From Sycon ciliatum (taxonomy: Eukaryota > Porifera > Calcarea > Leucosolenida > Sycettidae), in NCBI RefSeq assembly GCF_964019385.1, contig NC_088643.1:17525373-17589372 (forward strand): a stretch of 64,000 nucleotides of DNA, in the 5' to 3' direction. The translations under genes and the position numbers were made by a program. The notes under the pieces are model-generated. The model searched no databases, was not told where the DNA came from, and saw only the letters and a program-made list of their open reading frames with translations. Every line of letters starts with the position of its first letter. The first letter of the stretch is position 1. Of this stretch, positions 29,001 through 60,861 are shown in pieces.

Positions 29001-32000
29001 CTCGCCCGCGACGGTCGTCTACATCCTGGGACATGTGAGTGTGCCGTCCTGTTGTCCATCTTGTACTGCCATAATGTTGTGTATTTTTAAAAGCCAGGCA
29101 TATTCCTGTAGAAGCCATTGTCAGGGCTAGGCTTCTATTCACACAGCTATACACCACTACCCAGAAACGGTCTCTTGGCTACAAATTCTTATATTTAATT
29201 AAATATAATCCAAATTTTCGGGCCAGGCCCATCTTTAAGTATTTATAGCCAAAAGACCATTTTTGGGTAGTGGTGTATAACTGTGTGAAACATGAAGTGG
29301 CTACACTACAGTGGAGTCTGCACATCCTTATGAAGGCTTCTATTCAAACCAGGTATTCTATGTATGGGAACACTAAAGCCAGGCTTACCAGTACTAGTAT
29401 GTGCTGACAGTGTGTCTTGAAAATCAGGGTTGTGCTCCAAACAGGCTTCTGTATGAGACAGGCTTTGATACAAGACACGACGGTATGCACAGCTTGTTTC
29501 GGTGAGGTTGTACTGCTTACTTGGATAGGACTGGGTCCCTTTGCTGGGCTCTGGGTTGGTAGCAGGATTCAGGAGCATGGCTATATAGGCTCAGACTTAT
29601 CATGCAATGTACTTCGAAGTAGGTTACAATATCTACAGGTAGTGATGAGAGCTGGAGGCTTCTGCACACTTTTGGAGCTGGAATTTAAACCCTCTCGTGG
29701 TTTAGTAGTGGATGCAGTGGCCAGCGTCCAACTCGTTCTAACTTTCCACATACCTTTCTTTGTTCTTTTCTGTCCTTGTCTTGTGCCGTAGCTGCTGGAA
29801 GGCTACGGCAAGGAGACGAGCATCACCAGCCTGATTGACAGCATGGATGTCTACATCTTGCCGGTCTTCAACGCCGACGGATATGTCTACACGCACACAA
29901 CTGTGAGAGGAGATGAGAGAAATCCATTCTTTTAAATCAGCCGGTTGGTCTGTCTATCATGGAATCAACTGCCATATCCTGCTCCGTTTTGTCCGTGGGC
30001 TTGACCAGACCGACGTATCTGATCCACACGATAATGCCAATAGAATCATGGAGCGTCTGGAATTGATGCTGCTCTATTTGCATGCTCTGTCGGTGTTCCC
30101 CTGCAGGATCGATTGTGGCGCAAGACTCGTGAGCCGAATGCCGGCAGCAGCTGTGTTGGAACTGACCCTAACCGCAACTGGGACTGGCACTGGGGAGGTG
30201 AGTCAGCTCAGGCAGCAACGGCGGTGCTCGGTGGAGGGGGGTTCGGAGTTGAATTCGTTATGCATCACAGTATTAAAAAGTTGTTTATAGCAACCTCCCC
30301 TTAATGCGGTGAACCAAACCGTTTTTTATTACACTGGGTGCGCAGTGGTATGTTGAAAGGTGTGCCAACCTTCCATACTGGACGGATGGTGAGCACCATA
30401 CTTGCCCTGTTCAGATCCGCAAAGGAGAACAGAAACAAGAAGCTCGATGTGACCCAAAACAGCACACAGGAACTCTTCCTGTTCATCTGTTGCAAGTTCA
30501 CCATAGTCTTTGCCTGTCCTGTCCTGTGTAATGTGCAGAGTCTGGTGCCAGCAAGAACCCATGCCATGAGGACTACGCCGGTACACATGCCTTCTCTCAG
30601 GTCAGCGTCCGCGACGTGGCCGACTTCCTGAAGAACATTCCCAACCTGGAGATCTACATCAACTTCCACAGCTTTGGTCAACTGTGGATGTACCCGTGGG
30701 CCTACAGCACCGAGTTGACTCCAGACAATGCTGATCTGGTAAGACCCTAAGAGAAGATCGCCGCTCGTAGTCTCACTTTGTATTTAGTGGCATCAGAAAA
30801 CCTCTTCCGAGATGGTTCACGAGTAGAATCACCCTGTGTTAAAATCTATCTTCTTTTATTTTTCTTGGAAGCCTTTGTGAATTCCAAACTACTAGTACTG
30901 GGAAATGATGCAGTCCGATGAGTGCGGTCCATGCACTGCTGTAAACTGCCTAATATTCGCGACGGATTAATGTTCGCTATTTTCGCGAGAAGAGAGTAAC
31001 GCGAATATTAACCATCGTGAAATCTAACTTCAACAGTGGGTGGATGTAAGTGGCCCCAGTGTTTCGCGAACTTTTACCATCGCAAACTCGCTGGTTCTAA
31101 GAAATCGCGAAAATTTAGTGATGCGAATATTGGGCGGTTTACAGTATGTGCAGTTTGTGAAAGTGTAGGTCAACTTTTAGTTGGAATCCCTTGAAAAAGC
31201 AGGTGCCTGGGGTAGTACAATTACGCGTACGCGAGCATGGTGGAGGAGCATTCCGATTGTTCATGAATGAGAAATAATTCTGACTGAAAGACGAAGATAT
31301 GGCTTTGAATGAATTACAATTAATTTTTGTGATTGAACAATTTCTCCCCAGTTTCTAGTATTTCCCGTTCACTATTACAACTGCACCTTGATCCTTGAGG
31401 GTGGTAGCGTTCCTATGGATGTGTAAGACTCAGTCTAACTGAGTCTTAAGGCCGATTCATACTTCATGTCGCGTACGGAAAAGTCATCGCGCGACCGTAT
31501 GAATCAGGCTTTTATACACGAATTGTGAAAAAAATATAACTGTGTGTTGATCATTGAGTTTTCTGACTGCATGCTGACATGCTTCTCTTACCATGTCCAG
31601 CATAAGCGAACGTGTGGACTGTGTTTGTGCATGGGTGACTTGCACTTGCACTGTTGACGCTGCCGCGGGAATGCATTATAATAAAAATAATAATAATAAT
31701 GCTGACATGTGCATCACCTTTTCGTTTGTCTTCCCTATCCTTCAGCGTGGCGCTTCCATTGCAGCCATTGATGCTCTGAAGGCTGTGCATGGTACTGTGT
31801 ACACGGAGGGACCTATCGCTCGCATCATCTGTGAGTTACGACCAGTGGTCCTTTTTTTTGCGACTCTGTACAACTCCAGATCTACCCTGGGACTGTGAAA
31901 TCATAATACCGTGATCCTGCAAGTCAAGTAGTTACAGTTACATAATTCACAGGCGCATAGCACCGCCTTTGGAAGGGGTCCGGGGCACATATTTAGTGGA

Positions 32001-32006
32001 GATGTA

Positions 32007-32053
<47 letters not shown>

Positions 32054-32353
32054 CTGTGTGTGTTTCTGTGTGTGTGTGTGTGTGTGTGTATGTGTGTGTG
32101 TCTGTGTATGTGTATGTGTGTGTGTCTGTGTGTGTATGTGTGGCTCCTCACTGTCCCCTACCTACATGTAGATGTTGCGTCCGGCTCCACGGCCGACTGG
32201 ACGTACGGAGCCATCAAGGTCAAGTACTCGTACGGAATCGAGCTCAGGGACAAGAGCACGTTCATTCTGCCGGCGCGCGAGATTGTTCCCAGCGGCGAGG
32301 AGACCTTGCCGGCTGTGATTGCACTGGCTGAGTATGCGCTGGAGCACAAGTGA
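26032..32353 (+). CDS. Secreted metallocarboxypeptidase A-like zymogen, nine exons
   Basis: Exons are 26032-26111, 26884-26962, 28124-28366, 28765 (or 28791)-29034, 29792-29902, 30107-30197, 30539-30738, 31746-31830 and 32172-32353. Exon 1 encodes a signal peptide ([18 protein letters not shown]). Exons 2-3 encode the propeptide ([32 protein letters not shown]). The M14 domain has zinc ligands in HSREW and NFHSFGQ, substrate contacts WRKTR and DPNRNW, the tyrosine of IIYVASG (Tyr248 of bovine CPA) and catalytic Glu in IELRD (Glu270). The specificity position 255 is Ala, not Asp, so I infer CPA-like rather than CPB-like preference. Tyr198 is Phe. The exon 3/4 junction is the one weak point: the best-looking acceptor (28790) breaks the frame, whereas the GTAG at 28764 keeps it. 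About 440 residues, normal for the family. Confidence 0.92.
26364..26498. repeat. Short dispersed repeat, copy 1 (135 bp)
   Basis: A near-identical copy of 26996-27130, starting AGCTCGAGAGAGGTACATAC and ending GGCAGGATTGGGT. It sits in carboxypeptidase intron 1, on the other side of exon 2 from its partner. Confidence 0.85.
26973..27155. mobile_element. About 137-bp insertion with a 23-bp target-site duplication
   Basis: GATGTGCTGCACGATGCTAT plus TGT occurs at 26973-26995 and again at 27133-27155, flanking the repeat at 26996-27132. The inserted sequence is the same 135-bp repeat as 26364-26498. No A/B boxes, poly-A tail or terminal inverted repeats are evident. It lies in carboxypeptidase intron 2, 11 nt after the exon 2 donor boundary. 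Confidence 0.85.
27395..27530 (-). mobile_element. tRNA-derived SINE (family 1)
   Basis: On the minus strand TAGCTTAGTAGTGGTAGAGC (A-box-like) is followed by a perfect B box GGTTCGAGTCC. The tail contains TTTTTCTTCTTCAGAC and TTTTCTTCAACTCCC. It lies in carboxypeptidase intron 2. Confidence 0.65.
27891..28085. mobile_element. MITE with TAATGTGG / GTATAAAAGCA ends
   Basis: TAATGTGGTGTCGCGTATAA at the left and TTTTATACGCCACATTA at the right are inverted ends. The right end lies 38 bp upstream of carboxypeptidase exon 3 (28124), so only about 20 bp of polypyrimidine tract separates them. Confidence 0.7.
29138..29288. mobile_element. Short hairpin element in carboxypeptidase intron 4
   Basis: Arms TCACACAGCTATACACCACT.. 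and ..AGTGGTGTATAACTGTGTGA, each about 48 bp and including TACCCAGAAACGGTCT / AGACCATTTTTGGGTA, face each other around an AT-rich centre. Confidence 0.75.
30939..31144. mobile_element. MITE with CTGTAAAC..GCCTAATATTCGC ends
   Basis: CTGTAAACTGCCTAATATTC at the left and GAATATTGGGCGGTTTACAG at the right are inverted. Internal TTCGCGA motifs repeat. It resembles mariner-like MITEs. It lies in the carboxypeptidase intron between the exons ending at 30738 and starting at 31746. A shorter hairpin with GCCGATTCATAC / GTATGAATCAGGC ends follows at about 31450-31512. Confidence 0.75.
32012..32142. repeat. (TG)n microsatellite just upstream of the last carboxypeptidase exon
   Basis: The TG array ends about 30 nt before the 3' splice site of exon 32172-32353. 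In the transcript it is UG-rich. Confidence 0.95.
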
Positions 32354-34194
32354 TCATCAACATCATCAACCGTTCCTGTCTCACAGCTTACGAATGGTCT
32401 CGTCTAATGTACCATTCTCAACTATGTTCCTGTCCAGAATTTCCCTGAACCGGGAGTATCTTATAGCCATTTCAGAATTTCTATTAAACTTGTACAATTC
32501 TATATTTATGTCAAAAACCTACATATCTCATTAATAGGTGCCTCATGCTTAGAGGGCCATTGGCGATTTCTGACGTCGCTGACTTTCTATCTTTGGTCGT
32601 GTTCCATCTTCTGATCATGCAATCTCTTTTTTTCTAGAGATTTATTACAGTTTCATGAAAAAAAGTGATTGATTTCAACCTTTAGGATTTTATCATTATA
32701 GATTTGTGATTAGGCCGCCCAGTTAGTTTGTTGCAGGGAGTCGTAAAATACCGGTATTTTACGACTCCCTGGTTTGTTGTTCGGGTCACCTGACCAACCG
32801 TCTTTTCCCTTGCGATTCACAATGTATGTAGACTTGTGTTTAGTCGTCACGTGCACATACGAAAGATGGTATGGAACCATGGCTCTACGTTACTGCCTCG
32901 CTGTATGCTTGACGTGTGTGGGTGGAACCAGTTCACATGGTTCAATATTATAGACTTGGTTGCCTGCACAGTTGAGATCAAGAGTACTTTTGTATAGTGC
33001 TGGCAACTGAAATCCGACCCCGTGGGTTCACATTCTTTGCGATGCGAGCGCACCGCTCAGGGGGTCGGATTTCAGTTGCCAGCACTATACTATAAAATAA
33101 TTGTAGTGCTCCTGGTTGATGCTGGTGGGACCCTAGCTAGGTGCATGGCAGTGCTGGGTGGCCTGCAGCTGCAGAGCAGCGATGCAGAGCCATGAAGCTT
33201 GACATGCACAGTTGGTCACAGATGCATCTCTCTTGTCCAGACCTGCAAGTAAGTAACTTTACGGGCACCTCAGTCTACCATGGTCTACCGGGGACCGTGT
33301 GGGTGAGTTTTGGAGGAAATTATTACTCCCCTTTTGCCATCATTTGTGGGAATAGTGACGTCAAAATTGTTTGATTTCTGGACTGGCCCTTCCACATAAT
33401 AAGTGACATTGAAACGAGTACTAGTATGTGATTCAGAGTTACGGACATTTCAAAGTTATGGGCAGTGCCGGGCGCGGGCCGGGCCAGCGCGGATCGCCTG
33501 GGAAAGCATAGTATGAGTGTAACTTACTTGTAGAAGGAAACGACCTGACAGACTCTACCTCGTATTGCGGCCGAGTGAAGTGACCTGAAGGAACGGGATA
33601 ATGCTCTGTAGCCTTTTGTTCATACCGGAATGATTTTTTTCCGGATAATTGATTGATTTAAAGCACAGCGTTTCATGCTTGACATCTGGACAACATGTTC
33701 AGATAACGCACAAGACGGCACTTGCGTATTTGGACAACCAATGAGGCAGGGATGAAAACAGGACAACATGACAGCAACAACAACATCAGCAATCAGTCCC
33801 CAAATTATACTAGCCACTAAAAAAACCAGAAAATCAGCAGAAAATACATAATAGCTTTTCCAAAGGACATTATGGGAACTGTTTGAATGAGGTTGATCAT
33901 AGAGTTGTTAGAATGTCACTCATTGGCACAGAGTGCACCGTTGCATCATACAGCATCTCAACCCTAGCAGTTCTCAACATTGAGAGGAGTGAAGGCTACA
34001 CGTGGAGAGCGATGCGGAGAGAAGAAGTCCACAGTCAGTACGATCGGCCCGCAAGAACACAGGCGCGGGACTATCAAGTGATGCATTGTGCTGGTAAGCA
34101 TTAGCAGCAGCTGCACGGGCCCGTACAGAACAAGATGTCTTCGTGTGAGCACCTAGGCTAGTTGAGAGCGAGGACTGTTCCACCACCACCGCCA
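32354..34194. other. Spacer between convergent carboxypeptidase and NUP93 genes, with two perfect palindromes
   Basis: Both genes end into this region. At 32734-32771 there is a perfect 38-bp palindrome (CAGGGAGTCGTAAAATACC and its inverse). At 32993-33089 a 97-bp hairpin element has perfect 29-bp arms starting TATAGTGCTGGCAACTGAAA. Otherwise only short unconvincing frames are seen. Confidence 0.75.
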
Positions 34195-54304
<20,110 letters not shown>

Positions 54305-54919
54305 TTCACCTCACTCACTTCACATTCAACAAAAGTAAAGCTAGCACACATGCACACACTTTGATCAAGCTTTGTTTGAAAGTGAAAAAAATGTTTCTTT
54401 CAGACTTTCTTGGCGCGGGGTCGTTGGAGTTGTGATGTTACGACTCGCACAAACTGATCACGATCACGTGATTCACGTCGCGACGTCGTTCGCCAGCTTG
54501 AAAGATGTGAACTGTTTTTGAACTTTTTCATTGATGATGATTCACTTCTGAAGTTCTGTGTGACATTCAACATGTTCAAAAAACAGAGATGCGTGGAAAG
54601 AACAGTTTTGGGAAGTAGGTTTGCGCTAACTTTACGGATGGTTAGCCCATGACGATCCAGGCCATGGCTCGTCAAGGACGTGAGGAGACAATAATCCTAG
54701 TATTGAATCACCGATTCTCGCCTATGCTCGAGCTTTGATAAAGCTGACATAACCTGCGTGTGCTGCAGCAATCACACTGGTCTGGGCTGACGGTGCTGGG
54801 TCCAGAATCGCATGCGGTCCCATCTTTATCTCGGACACCGATCAGCCACGTAAAGAACCTTATGTTGCTGTTTCTGTGGCCACAGAGCCATTGACATTGC
54901 GTTAACGCAGCCAGTAAAA
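54305..54919. promoter_or_regulatory. Shared spacer between divergent NUP93 and gamma-glutamyl hydrolase starts
   Basis: The 615 bp between the two start codons must hold both promoters. It contains no repeat element and no clear TATA box, unlike almost every other spacer of this size in the window. Confidence 0.55.
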
Positions 54920-55849
54920 ATGGCTGCATGTGTGGTTGTTGTGCTGGCAGCGCTGACCTGTGGTGCTTATGCAACAGACAGACCAGTGATAGGAGTACTG
55001 GCACAAGGCACCTATGGGCACTTTGCCAAGTATGGCCACATGTACATAGCGGCGTCCTACGTGAAGTTCGTGGAGGCGGCGGGCGGACGGGCCGTGCCCG
55101 TATTCAACAACCTGAGTGCAGAGCAGGCCGGAGAGGTGTTTGAGCAACTCAATGGCGTATTGTTGCCGGGTGGTGGTGCCAACTTGAGCGATTCCGGTTA
55201 TGCACTTAACAGCCGAGTGCTTATCAATAAGTCGATTGAAGCGTTCAAGAAAGGAGATCATTTCCCGGTTTGGGCTACATGCAGGGGAATGGAAGAGCTC
55301 GTTGCAATGTTTGGGAGCTCTGATCTGCTGAGCTTTTTTGATTCGTCCAACATCAGCCTTCCGCTGAAGTTCACGAAACTTGCTGCTGATAGCAAGCTTC
55401 TTGGATCTTGTCCAGATGAGATTGCGCAATGGTTGCGCGTGGAGCCACTAACGATGAACTTCCACCGGCTCGGAATAAGTCCTGAGAGCTTTGAATCCAC
55501 TGTGTCTCTTGCCAATGTCTTTGATGTTCTGGCTACTAGTACTGACCGAGATGGAAAGGAGTTTGTCTCGCTCATCGAGGCCCGCGACTATCCGATCTTC
55601 TCGTCCATCTTTCACCCGGAGAAGAGTATGTTTGAGTGGAACAGCAAGTACGACATCAACCACTCGCTTCACGCTGTCAAGGCCGCTCAGTATTTTGCTG
55701 ATTTCTTCGTCAACGAGGCGCGCGCCAGTACTCACAGCTTTCCTGCGAACACCGATGCTGCGGCGGCTGCCCTGCACCTCTTCTACGACTACGAGCCAGT
55801 GTACACGGGAAAGAACGGCTCCATGTTTGAGCAATGCTACTTCTTTTAG
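54920..55849 (+). CDS. GGH: Gamma-glutamyl hydrolase, secreted/lysosomal, intronless
   Basis: An intact 309-residue frame with a signal peptide (MAACVVVVLAALTCGAYA). It belongs to the class I glutamine amidotransferase-like peptidase C26 family: RPVIGVLAQG at 21-30, LLPGGGANL at 81-89, nucleophile Cys121 in PVWATCRGMEEL, and His232 in FHPEKSMFEW. The C terminus (FFVNEARASTHSF, EPVYTGKNGSMFEQCYFF) matches human GGH block by block. The enzyme trims polyglutamate tails from folates in lysosomes or outside the cell. The usual QWHPEK reads SIFHPEK, leaving the His intact. The length is close to the human 318. There are no introns, unlike most neighbours, and it is divergent from NUP93. Confidence 0.95.
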   Translation: MAACVVVVLAALTCGAYATDRPVIGVLAQGTYGHFAKYGHMYIAASYVKFVEAAGGRAVPVFNNLSAEQAGEVFEQLNGVLLPGGGANLSDSGYALNSRVLINKSIEAFKKGDHFPVWATCRGMEELVAMFGSSDLLSFFDSSNISLPLKFTKLAADSKLLGSCPDEIAQWLRVEPLTMNFHRLGISPESFESTVSLANVFDVLATSTDRDGKEFVSLIEARDYPIFSSIFHPEKSMFEWNSKYDINHSLHAVKAAQYFADFFVNEARASTHSFPANTDAAAAALHLFYDYEPVYTGKNGSMFEQCYFF

Positions 55850-58615
55850 CAGCCTGTGCTCCTCACACGCCGCAGGGCTCTTCGCACTTTAGGTACGTGC
55901 GTGTGCATGTGTACGTACACGCACACATGCAACTTTGCATGTGATGCACTATTCACATTAACGTGCAATTCACGGTGAGTGAAATTCACTGCGGAAAGCC
56001 TGGCCCGTTTCGCCGGGTTTTGCTTCACAGAGCGTTTTATGTACTGATTTTTACGCGTCGATATGGACTTCTGGCCTGGCTGCTGGTCGGTCATTGGCGA
56101 ATTACACAGCTGACACATTTTTCTAGTTCAGCATTCTTACCACTTTACAGCTTTGTTTTTAGCGTGACCATTATGTACACGTATCATCTGACCTTGTCTA
56201 CATTAGAATCCGAGAAGAAACGTGTACACAACTGGAGGTGCTGGTCTAGCCAGCCATGTGTATGCATGCGGTACAATGTACTACAAATTCCAGTACCCGA
56301 AGCCGTGCAGAAGACGTTACACAATACGAGTGGTGTCTGGCGTAGCCGGGGTCCTCAGACTCCTCACCGCCTTGTTTCGTATCTGTACCGCGTATGTGTG
56401 TGTACCGGCCGGAGGTGCATGTGACTGGTCCTATGCAGGGAGTCGTAAAATTACGAATCCCTGGTCCTATGCATGTGATCATGTGAGCGGCCAAGGATGG
56501 TATGTCGTAGTTCTTTGGCTCCTGATCATGATGGTGTTATTCGTTTTTTTTCTGCGATGACTGGAAGTGGGTGAAAACTTGAAAAGAAGGTGCCCAAAAT
56601 TGTCCCGAAGTACCGAGTGACGTCACGCCGGACTTGACCTCCACGCGTACATTCGTCGTCAAAAACGAAGTCAAGCCCGTTTATGTACTCTTGGTAATAC
56701 CAAGAGTACATAAACCAGAGTGTGCGGCTGTGCATCTCTTCTGCAGAAAATCGCTCCCATGGCAAAGTTTTTGTTTTGTTTACGTCATCATGATTCGTAG
56801 AAAACCCGTCATGCCGTGGGACGATTTGTCCGGAGCTGCTCACTCTTGTCTATGTACTCTTGGCAACTGAGTCTTGGTAATACCAAGAGTACTCGCACTC
56901 TTGGCAATACACACAGCTGGAGCTCAGCCGCAAACTGCGCAGAGGGACCGGGCCAGGTGATCACATGACCGATCGATCCCTAGCTCGGGCTCTGCTCGGA
57001 TAAATGATTAGTTGTTCGTATGGTAAAGAACACGAATAGCGAAGGTCCTTTGTGTTGACAATCGGGGCAACTCCCTGGTGTACATTGTACCCCCCCCCCC
57101 CCTTTCCGTGTGTGCAAGTCTTATCTATCCAGCGAAAAGTAGGAGCTGGGTACGAGTACTATACTGGGATTGCATATTGTGCAATTGTGGGCTGTTGGCA
57201 ATAGTTATGTATGAGTACATGTACATTTGGTACACATAGTCTAGTCATAGTCATGACTGTTCAATATTGCAATGTTCATACGCCATATATGGGTATTAGG
57301 TTTTTATTGTATGAACTCGCCGGCGCCCCACATGCACAGTGCCAAGAGTGCATGACCCCATGGACTCTTTTTTTGATCTTGGTCAGGTGGTACATCTAGT
57401 GTTGGTGACTTCGGACGTGCCCTGTCTGGCTCCCAATCATTGGGTTTGATAATGTACACAATTTCATGTACACGATGGACAACGCACACACTTCTTTCAC
57501 GTCAAAGATCAGTATACATGTACACGTCACCGAAGCTGTGTCCTTCCTTCCCCTCCCTCCGGATCCCCACAAGAGATGTGTGTAGTGTGAACCCGGAGTA
57601 GACGGCTGCCTGTATACGTATGTAGCCAACCACCGGTGCACCATGTGCTGGGAGTAGTACACGCCCGGTCGGGTGGTACGACTCCTTTCCAATCACCACG
57701 CCTTTTTAGGTCCGGAGAGGGACGAGTTTGCGCATTTGGGGTGTGTAGTGCATGTACCAGGCCAACAACTGCAGGTTCACCGCAAATTTTGGATGAGTAC
57801 AACAGCTTCGCGGGCGCGGGTACAACAACGCGTAGGTTCTTCAGACCGAAAAAGGGAGGCATCACTTTCTTCAGTCCTTTTGTTTGGGTGTTCCACATGT
57901 CCTTTCGAAACTGTGAACGTAACAGCTAGTTTGTTGAAGCACAATACACGACATTGACTTTACTGGATCTACCCATCGTCTCACGTTCGTGCTCGCTGGA
58001 CTTGCGGAAGCAAAGAAGTGGAGGTTGTGTGACGCCCGGAGAGATACGCATTAGTAATTTCCACGAAGTTGCCGAGTATGCATCATGTCACCTTAGTGAA
58101 GTTGAGAAGAGTTGTCTGATTCATTCAATAATTGATTGTCGTCAGTTATCGTTCCTCGAGGAAGGAGCATAACTAGCTGGTAGAGATGCTTGCAGAACCA
58201 AGTACGAAGTCGCGACCGTTCCGTGGTGGCCCAACACTCCGGTAAAGTGGAATTTTATCAATTAATTATTTGAAAAATGTGTTTGCGTTTGACTTTTGAA
58301 TTACTTATTCATCAGTTTGAGTAATAGTAACCATTTGAGCCTGGCATCATAATTATAATACAAAATTTGAAGGATTTTCTCAAACCAGTGAATGATTTTC
58401 TAAAAGGGATTTCCTGATCTGGGGAATCATGAAGTTTAGGACCCCCAAATATTTCGAAATCCATCTCTCTGGACTCACACATTCTCAGTACCGTAAAGTA
58501 CCGTTGATCCGTCCTGCAGGCTGCGGTGCTTCCCGGCTGGTTTCCGGCTCGTAGCTCGCGTGTAGTCAGCGCAATCCGGTCACCACACCAGCAAGTGGCC
58601 GTCATGCACACTACT
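55850..58615. other. Spacer; no gene supported
   Basis: Downstream of GGH there are short frames without family resemblance. A GGGAGTCGTAAAATTACGAATCCC-type palindrome lies near 56438-56461, related to the one at 32734. Head-to-head TTTATGTACTCTTGGTA / TACCAAGAGTACATAAA lies at 56684-56718, and a further partial copy near 56850-56910. A poly-C run lies near 57091-57103. A frame at 57636-57929 shows no recognised domain. Confidence 0.5.
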
Positions 58616-58975
58616 AGTACATAGTCAAATAGACAAAATGGTGCCGATGAGGTTGCCGACGGTACATGGTCATCGCACCGCAGATGTGCTCTGGCACATA
58701 GTTACCACACGACAGATGTGCGAGCTACGCCCCTGGGTTTTTCACCAGGGGGCGGAAATAAGCCAATTGCGCAATGACATAATTATTTGTACCATAAACA
58801 CCCCACACGTGCACACAGCCACCTAGTACCTGGTCATGGTCGTCTGGGGTGTTGACTGTTGAACAGTGCATTGCTGATCCCAGCGTACTCACATGCATTA
58901 CTCATACCTTCCATATTTGGCAATGCGCAATGGGCTTATTAGATCAAGTGTTTCAAGTGCATGCAGTACTATCAA
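58616..58975. repeat. Direct duplication, copy 1
   Basis: From TACATAGTCAAATAGACAAA to GTTTCAAGTGCATGCAGTAC. It is repeated at 59263-59826 with high identity, including CGAGCTACGCCCCTGGGTTT and CCATATTTGGCAATGCGCAA. Confidence 0.85.
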
Positions 58976-59262
58976 GAGTACATAACCTCCCAGAGTGTGC
59001 GACGCCTGATCCAGCTCTGCATAGGGTCTTGGTCGAGCGTAATCGGATCTTTGCGTCATAATACCGTACACATCTGACGGGAACCCGGGGAGTCGCGGGT
59101 ACTCTCGGATCAAAAACAACGATGCCCTGCCTCGAGACCGGCCTTGTGCTGGTTTGGAGTGTACGCATGCCATCAGAAGATCCGATTCCGCTCGACCAAG
59201 ACCCTATGCAGAGCTGGATCGGTGTTGCACACTCTGGGGGGGTTATGTACTCTTGCTACTAC
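58974..59262. mobile_element. Foldback element with about 85-bp arms between the two duplication copies
   Basis: ATCAAGAGTACATAACCTCC..GATCCAGCTCTGCATAGGGT..CGGATC faces GATCCGATTCCGCTCGACCA..GCAGAGCTGGATC..ATGTACTCTTG. It is the same end family as 49236-49656. Confidence 0.8.
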
Positions 59263-59826
59263 ATAGTCAAAATAGACAAAATGGCGCCTATGAAGTTGCC
59301 GATGGTACATGGTCACCACATGGTACACCGCAGATGTGCTCTGGCACATACTGTAAAGCATGCAAATTCCGGTGTAACTTTTAATTTTGGTGATTTCGGT
59401 AGAGAAACCAGGCACCTAAATTTAAATTACACCTAAAAGGCACTAGAGTATGCACTGTATGTGAAGGAAACGCTGGTCGCCTAATTCTAGATTACACCTG
59501 AATCCTGGCAGGTCCCTGGCACCGAAATTTTAATGCACCTAAAATTACATGTATTACAGTGGTCACCACACCACAGATGTACGAGCTACGCCCCTGGGTT
59601 TTTCACCAGGGGGCGGAAATAAGCCCATTGGCATTGCGCAATGACGTAATTTGTACCATAAACACCCCACACATACGTGCACACAGCCACCTGGGCATGG
59701 TCGTGCGGGGTGCTGAACACTGCATTGCTGATCCCAGCGTACTCACATGCATTACTCATACCTTCCATATTTGGCAATGCGCAATGGGCTTATTAGATCA
59801 AGTGTTTCAAGTGCATGCAGTACTAA
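59263..59826. repeat. Direct duplication, copy 2, carrying a MITE insertion
   Basis: It matches 58616-58975 except for about 200 bp inserted at 59358-59559. Confidence 0.85.
59358..59559. mobile_element. MITE with ACTGTAA..CATG ends
   Basis: ACTGTAAAGCATGCAAATTC, then GGTGTAAC, faces GCACCTAAAATTACATGTAT, then TACAGT. The undisturbed sequence is visible in the paralog near 58690-58700, which proves an insertion. Confidence 0.75.
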
Positions 59827-59957
59827 GTGCAGCGACATGACGGATTAGACTCGCCGTGCTGGATTGTGCACGTTTTCATTCACAGACATCCCTACACTGA
59901 TATACGTATTGTGTACAGCTGTGCATGCGTCGGTTCAGCGCCGTATTTTGACGTATA

Positions 59958-60312
59958 CCGTAAAATCGCGGATAAAAGCCGGGCTTATAAGCACATAAGC
60001 CGCTTTCTGCATCAGGCTTTGATGCAAACCATGCTTATACGCACCACTGATATTTTTGCCAGGCTTGTATACACATAGAAGCCAGGCTTCTACGCGCGAC
60101 ACGCGTAGATCTACCACTGACTACCGGTATGGCGGCAGTTTTACTATGCACCATACATAGCGCATGCACTCTTGACCTACCCGATCCGCGCTTGCATAGA
60201 AGCCAGGCTTCTACGAGCGACAGGCTTATAATGCATTTGAGCCGTTTGATTTTCAGGCTTCTATCCGCGATGTGCTTGTATGCAAACCCGGCTTTTATCC
60301 GCGACTTTACGG
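59958..60312. mobile_element. MITE with CCGTAAAATCGCGGATAAAA ends
   Basis: Inverted ends CCGTAAAATCGCGGATAAAA and TTTTATCCGCGACTTTACGG with TA on both sides. The interior is built from AGCCAGGCTTCTA-type repeats. Confidence 0.88.
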
Positions 60313-60420
60313 TACATGTACACTGAAGTCGCTTCACAGGTAGAAATTCGACTGGGGAGGGGGGCCCCGGGGGCAGATCAACGGTACTTCACTTTAAGAG
60401 CATGCGTGTGCGAAAAGCTA

Positions 60421-60727
60421 CCGTAAAAGTGAGTAAAATAAGTGCCTGCCCGAAATAAATACCCCCCTTCATCTTTTTGATTCTGTCTGTTGAAGTCATG
60501 TTCAGCCCGATAAAAATACTTCGAAGTACTGCCCGAAATACGTACCGGTACGGTTCGCACGCACAGCATGTAGCACGTACATCTACATGGAAAATGACTT
60601 CTCCACTACACACAAGTCTGGTCCGAAAGTTAGTTCCTGCCCGAAAGTTAGTACCCGCTCGAAAGTTGGTGCGGGTGGGACAACTAAATTCGAAAGCAAG
60701 TACTTACATATTTACGGACTTTTACGG
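60421..60727. mobile_element. MITE with CCGTAAAAGT ends
   Basis: CCGTAAAAGTGAGTAAAATA and ACATATTTACGGACTTTTAC (then GG) are inverted ends with TA outside. The interior has repeated GCCCGAAA and CGAAAGTTAGT motifs. Confidence 0.75.
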
Positions 60728-60861
60728 TAATCAGCTTTCCTTATCTTCATCTTCCGGTTGTGGCCTACTAGAATCTGAGCCTGGTCTGGTCCACGAAAAG
60801 TCCTTATACCAGTTGAGAAACGTACTCCTGTACTGCCTGTGTTCACGGTGTATGTACGAAC

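Noticed and set aside
57636-57929. 97-codon frame and its antisense frame
   Set aside because: No domain, no splice context and mixed composition; probably chance.
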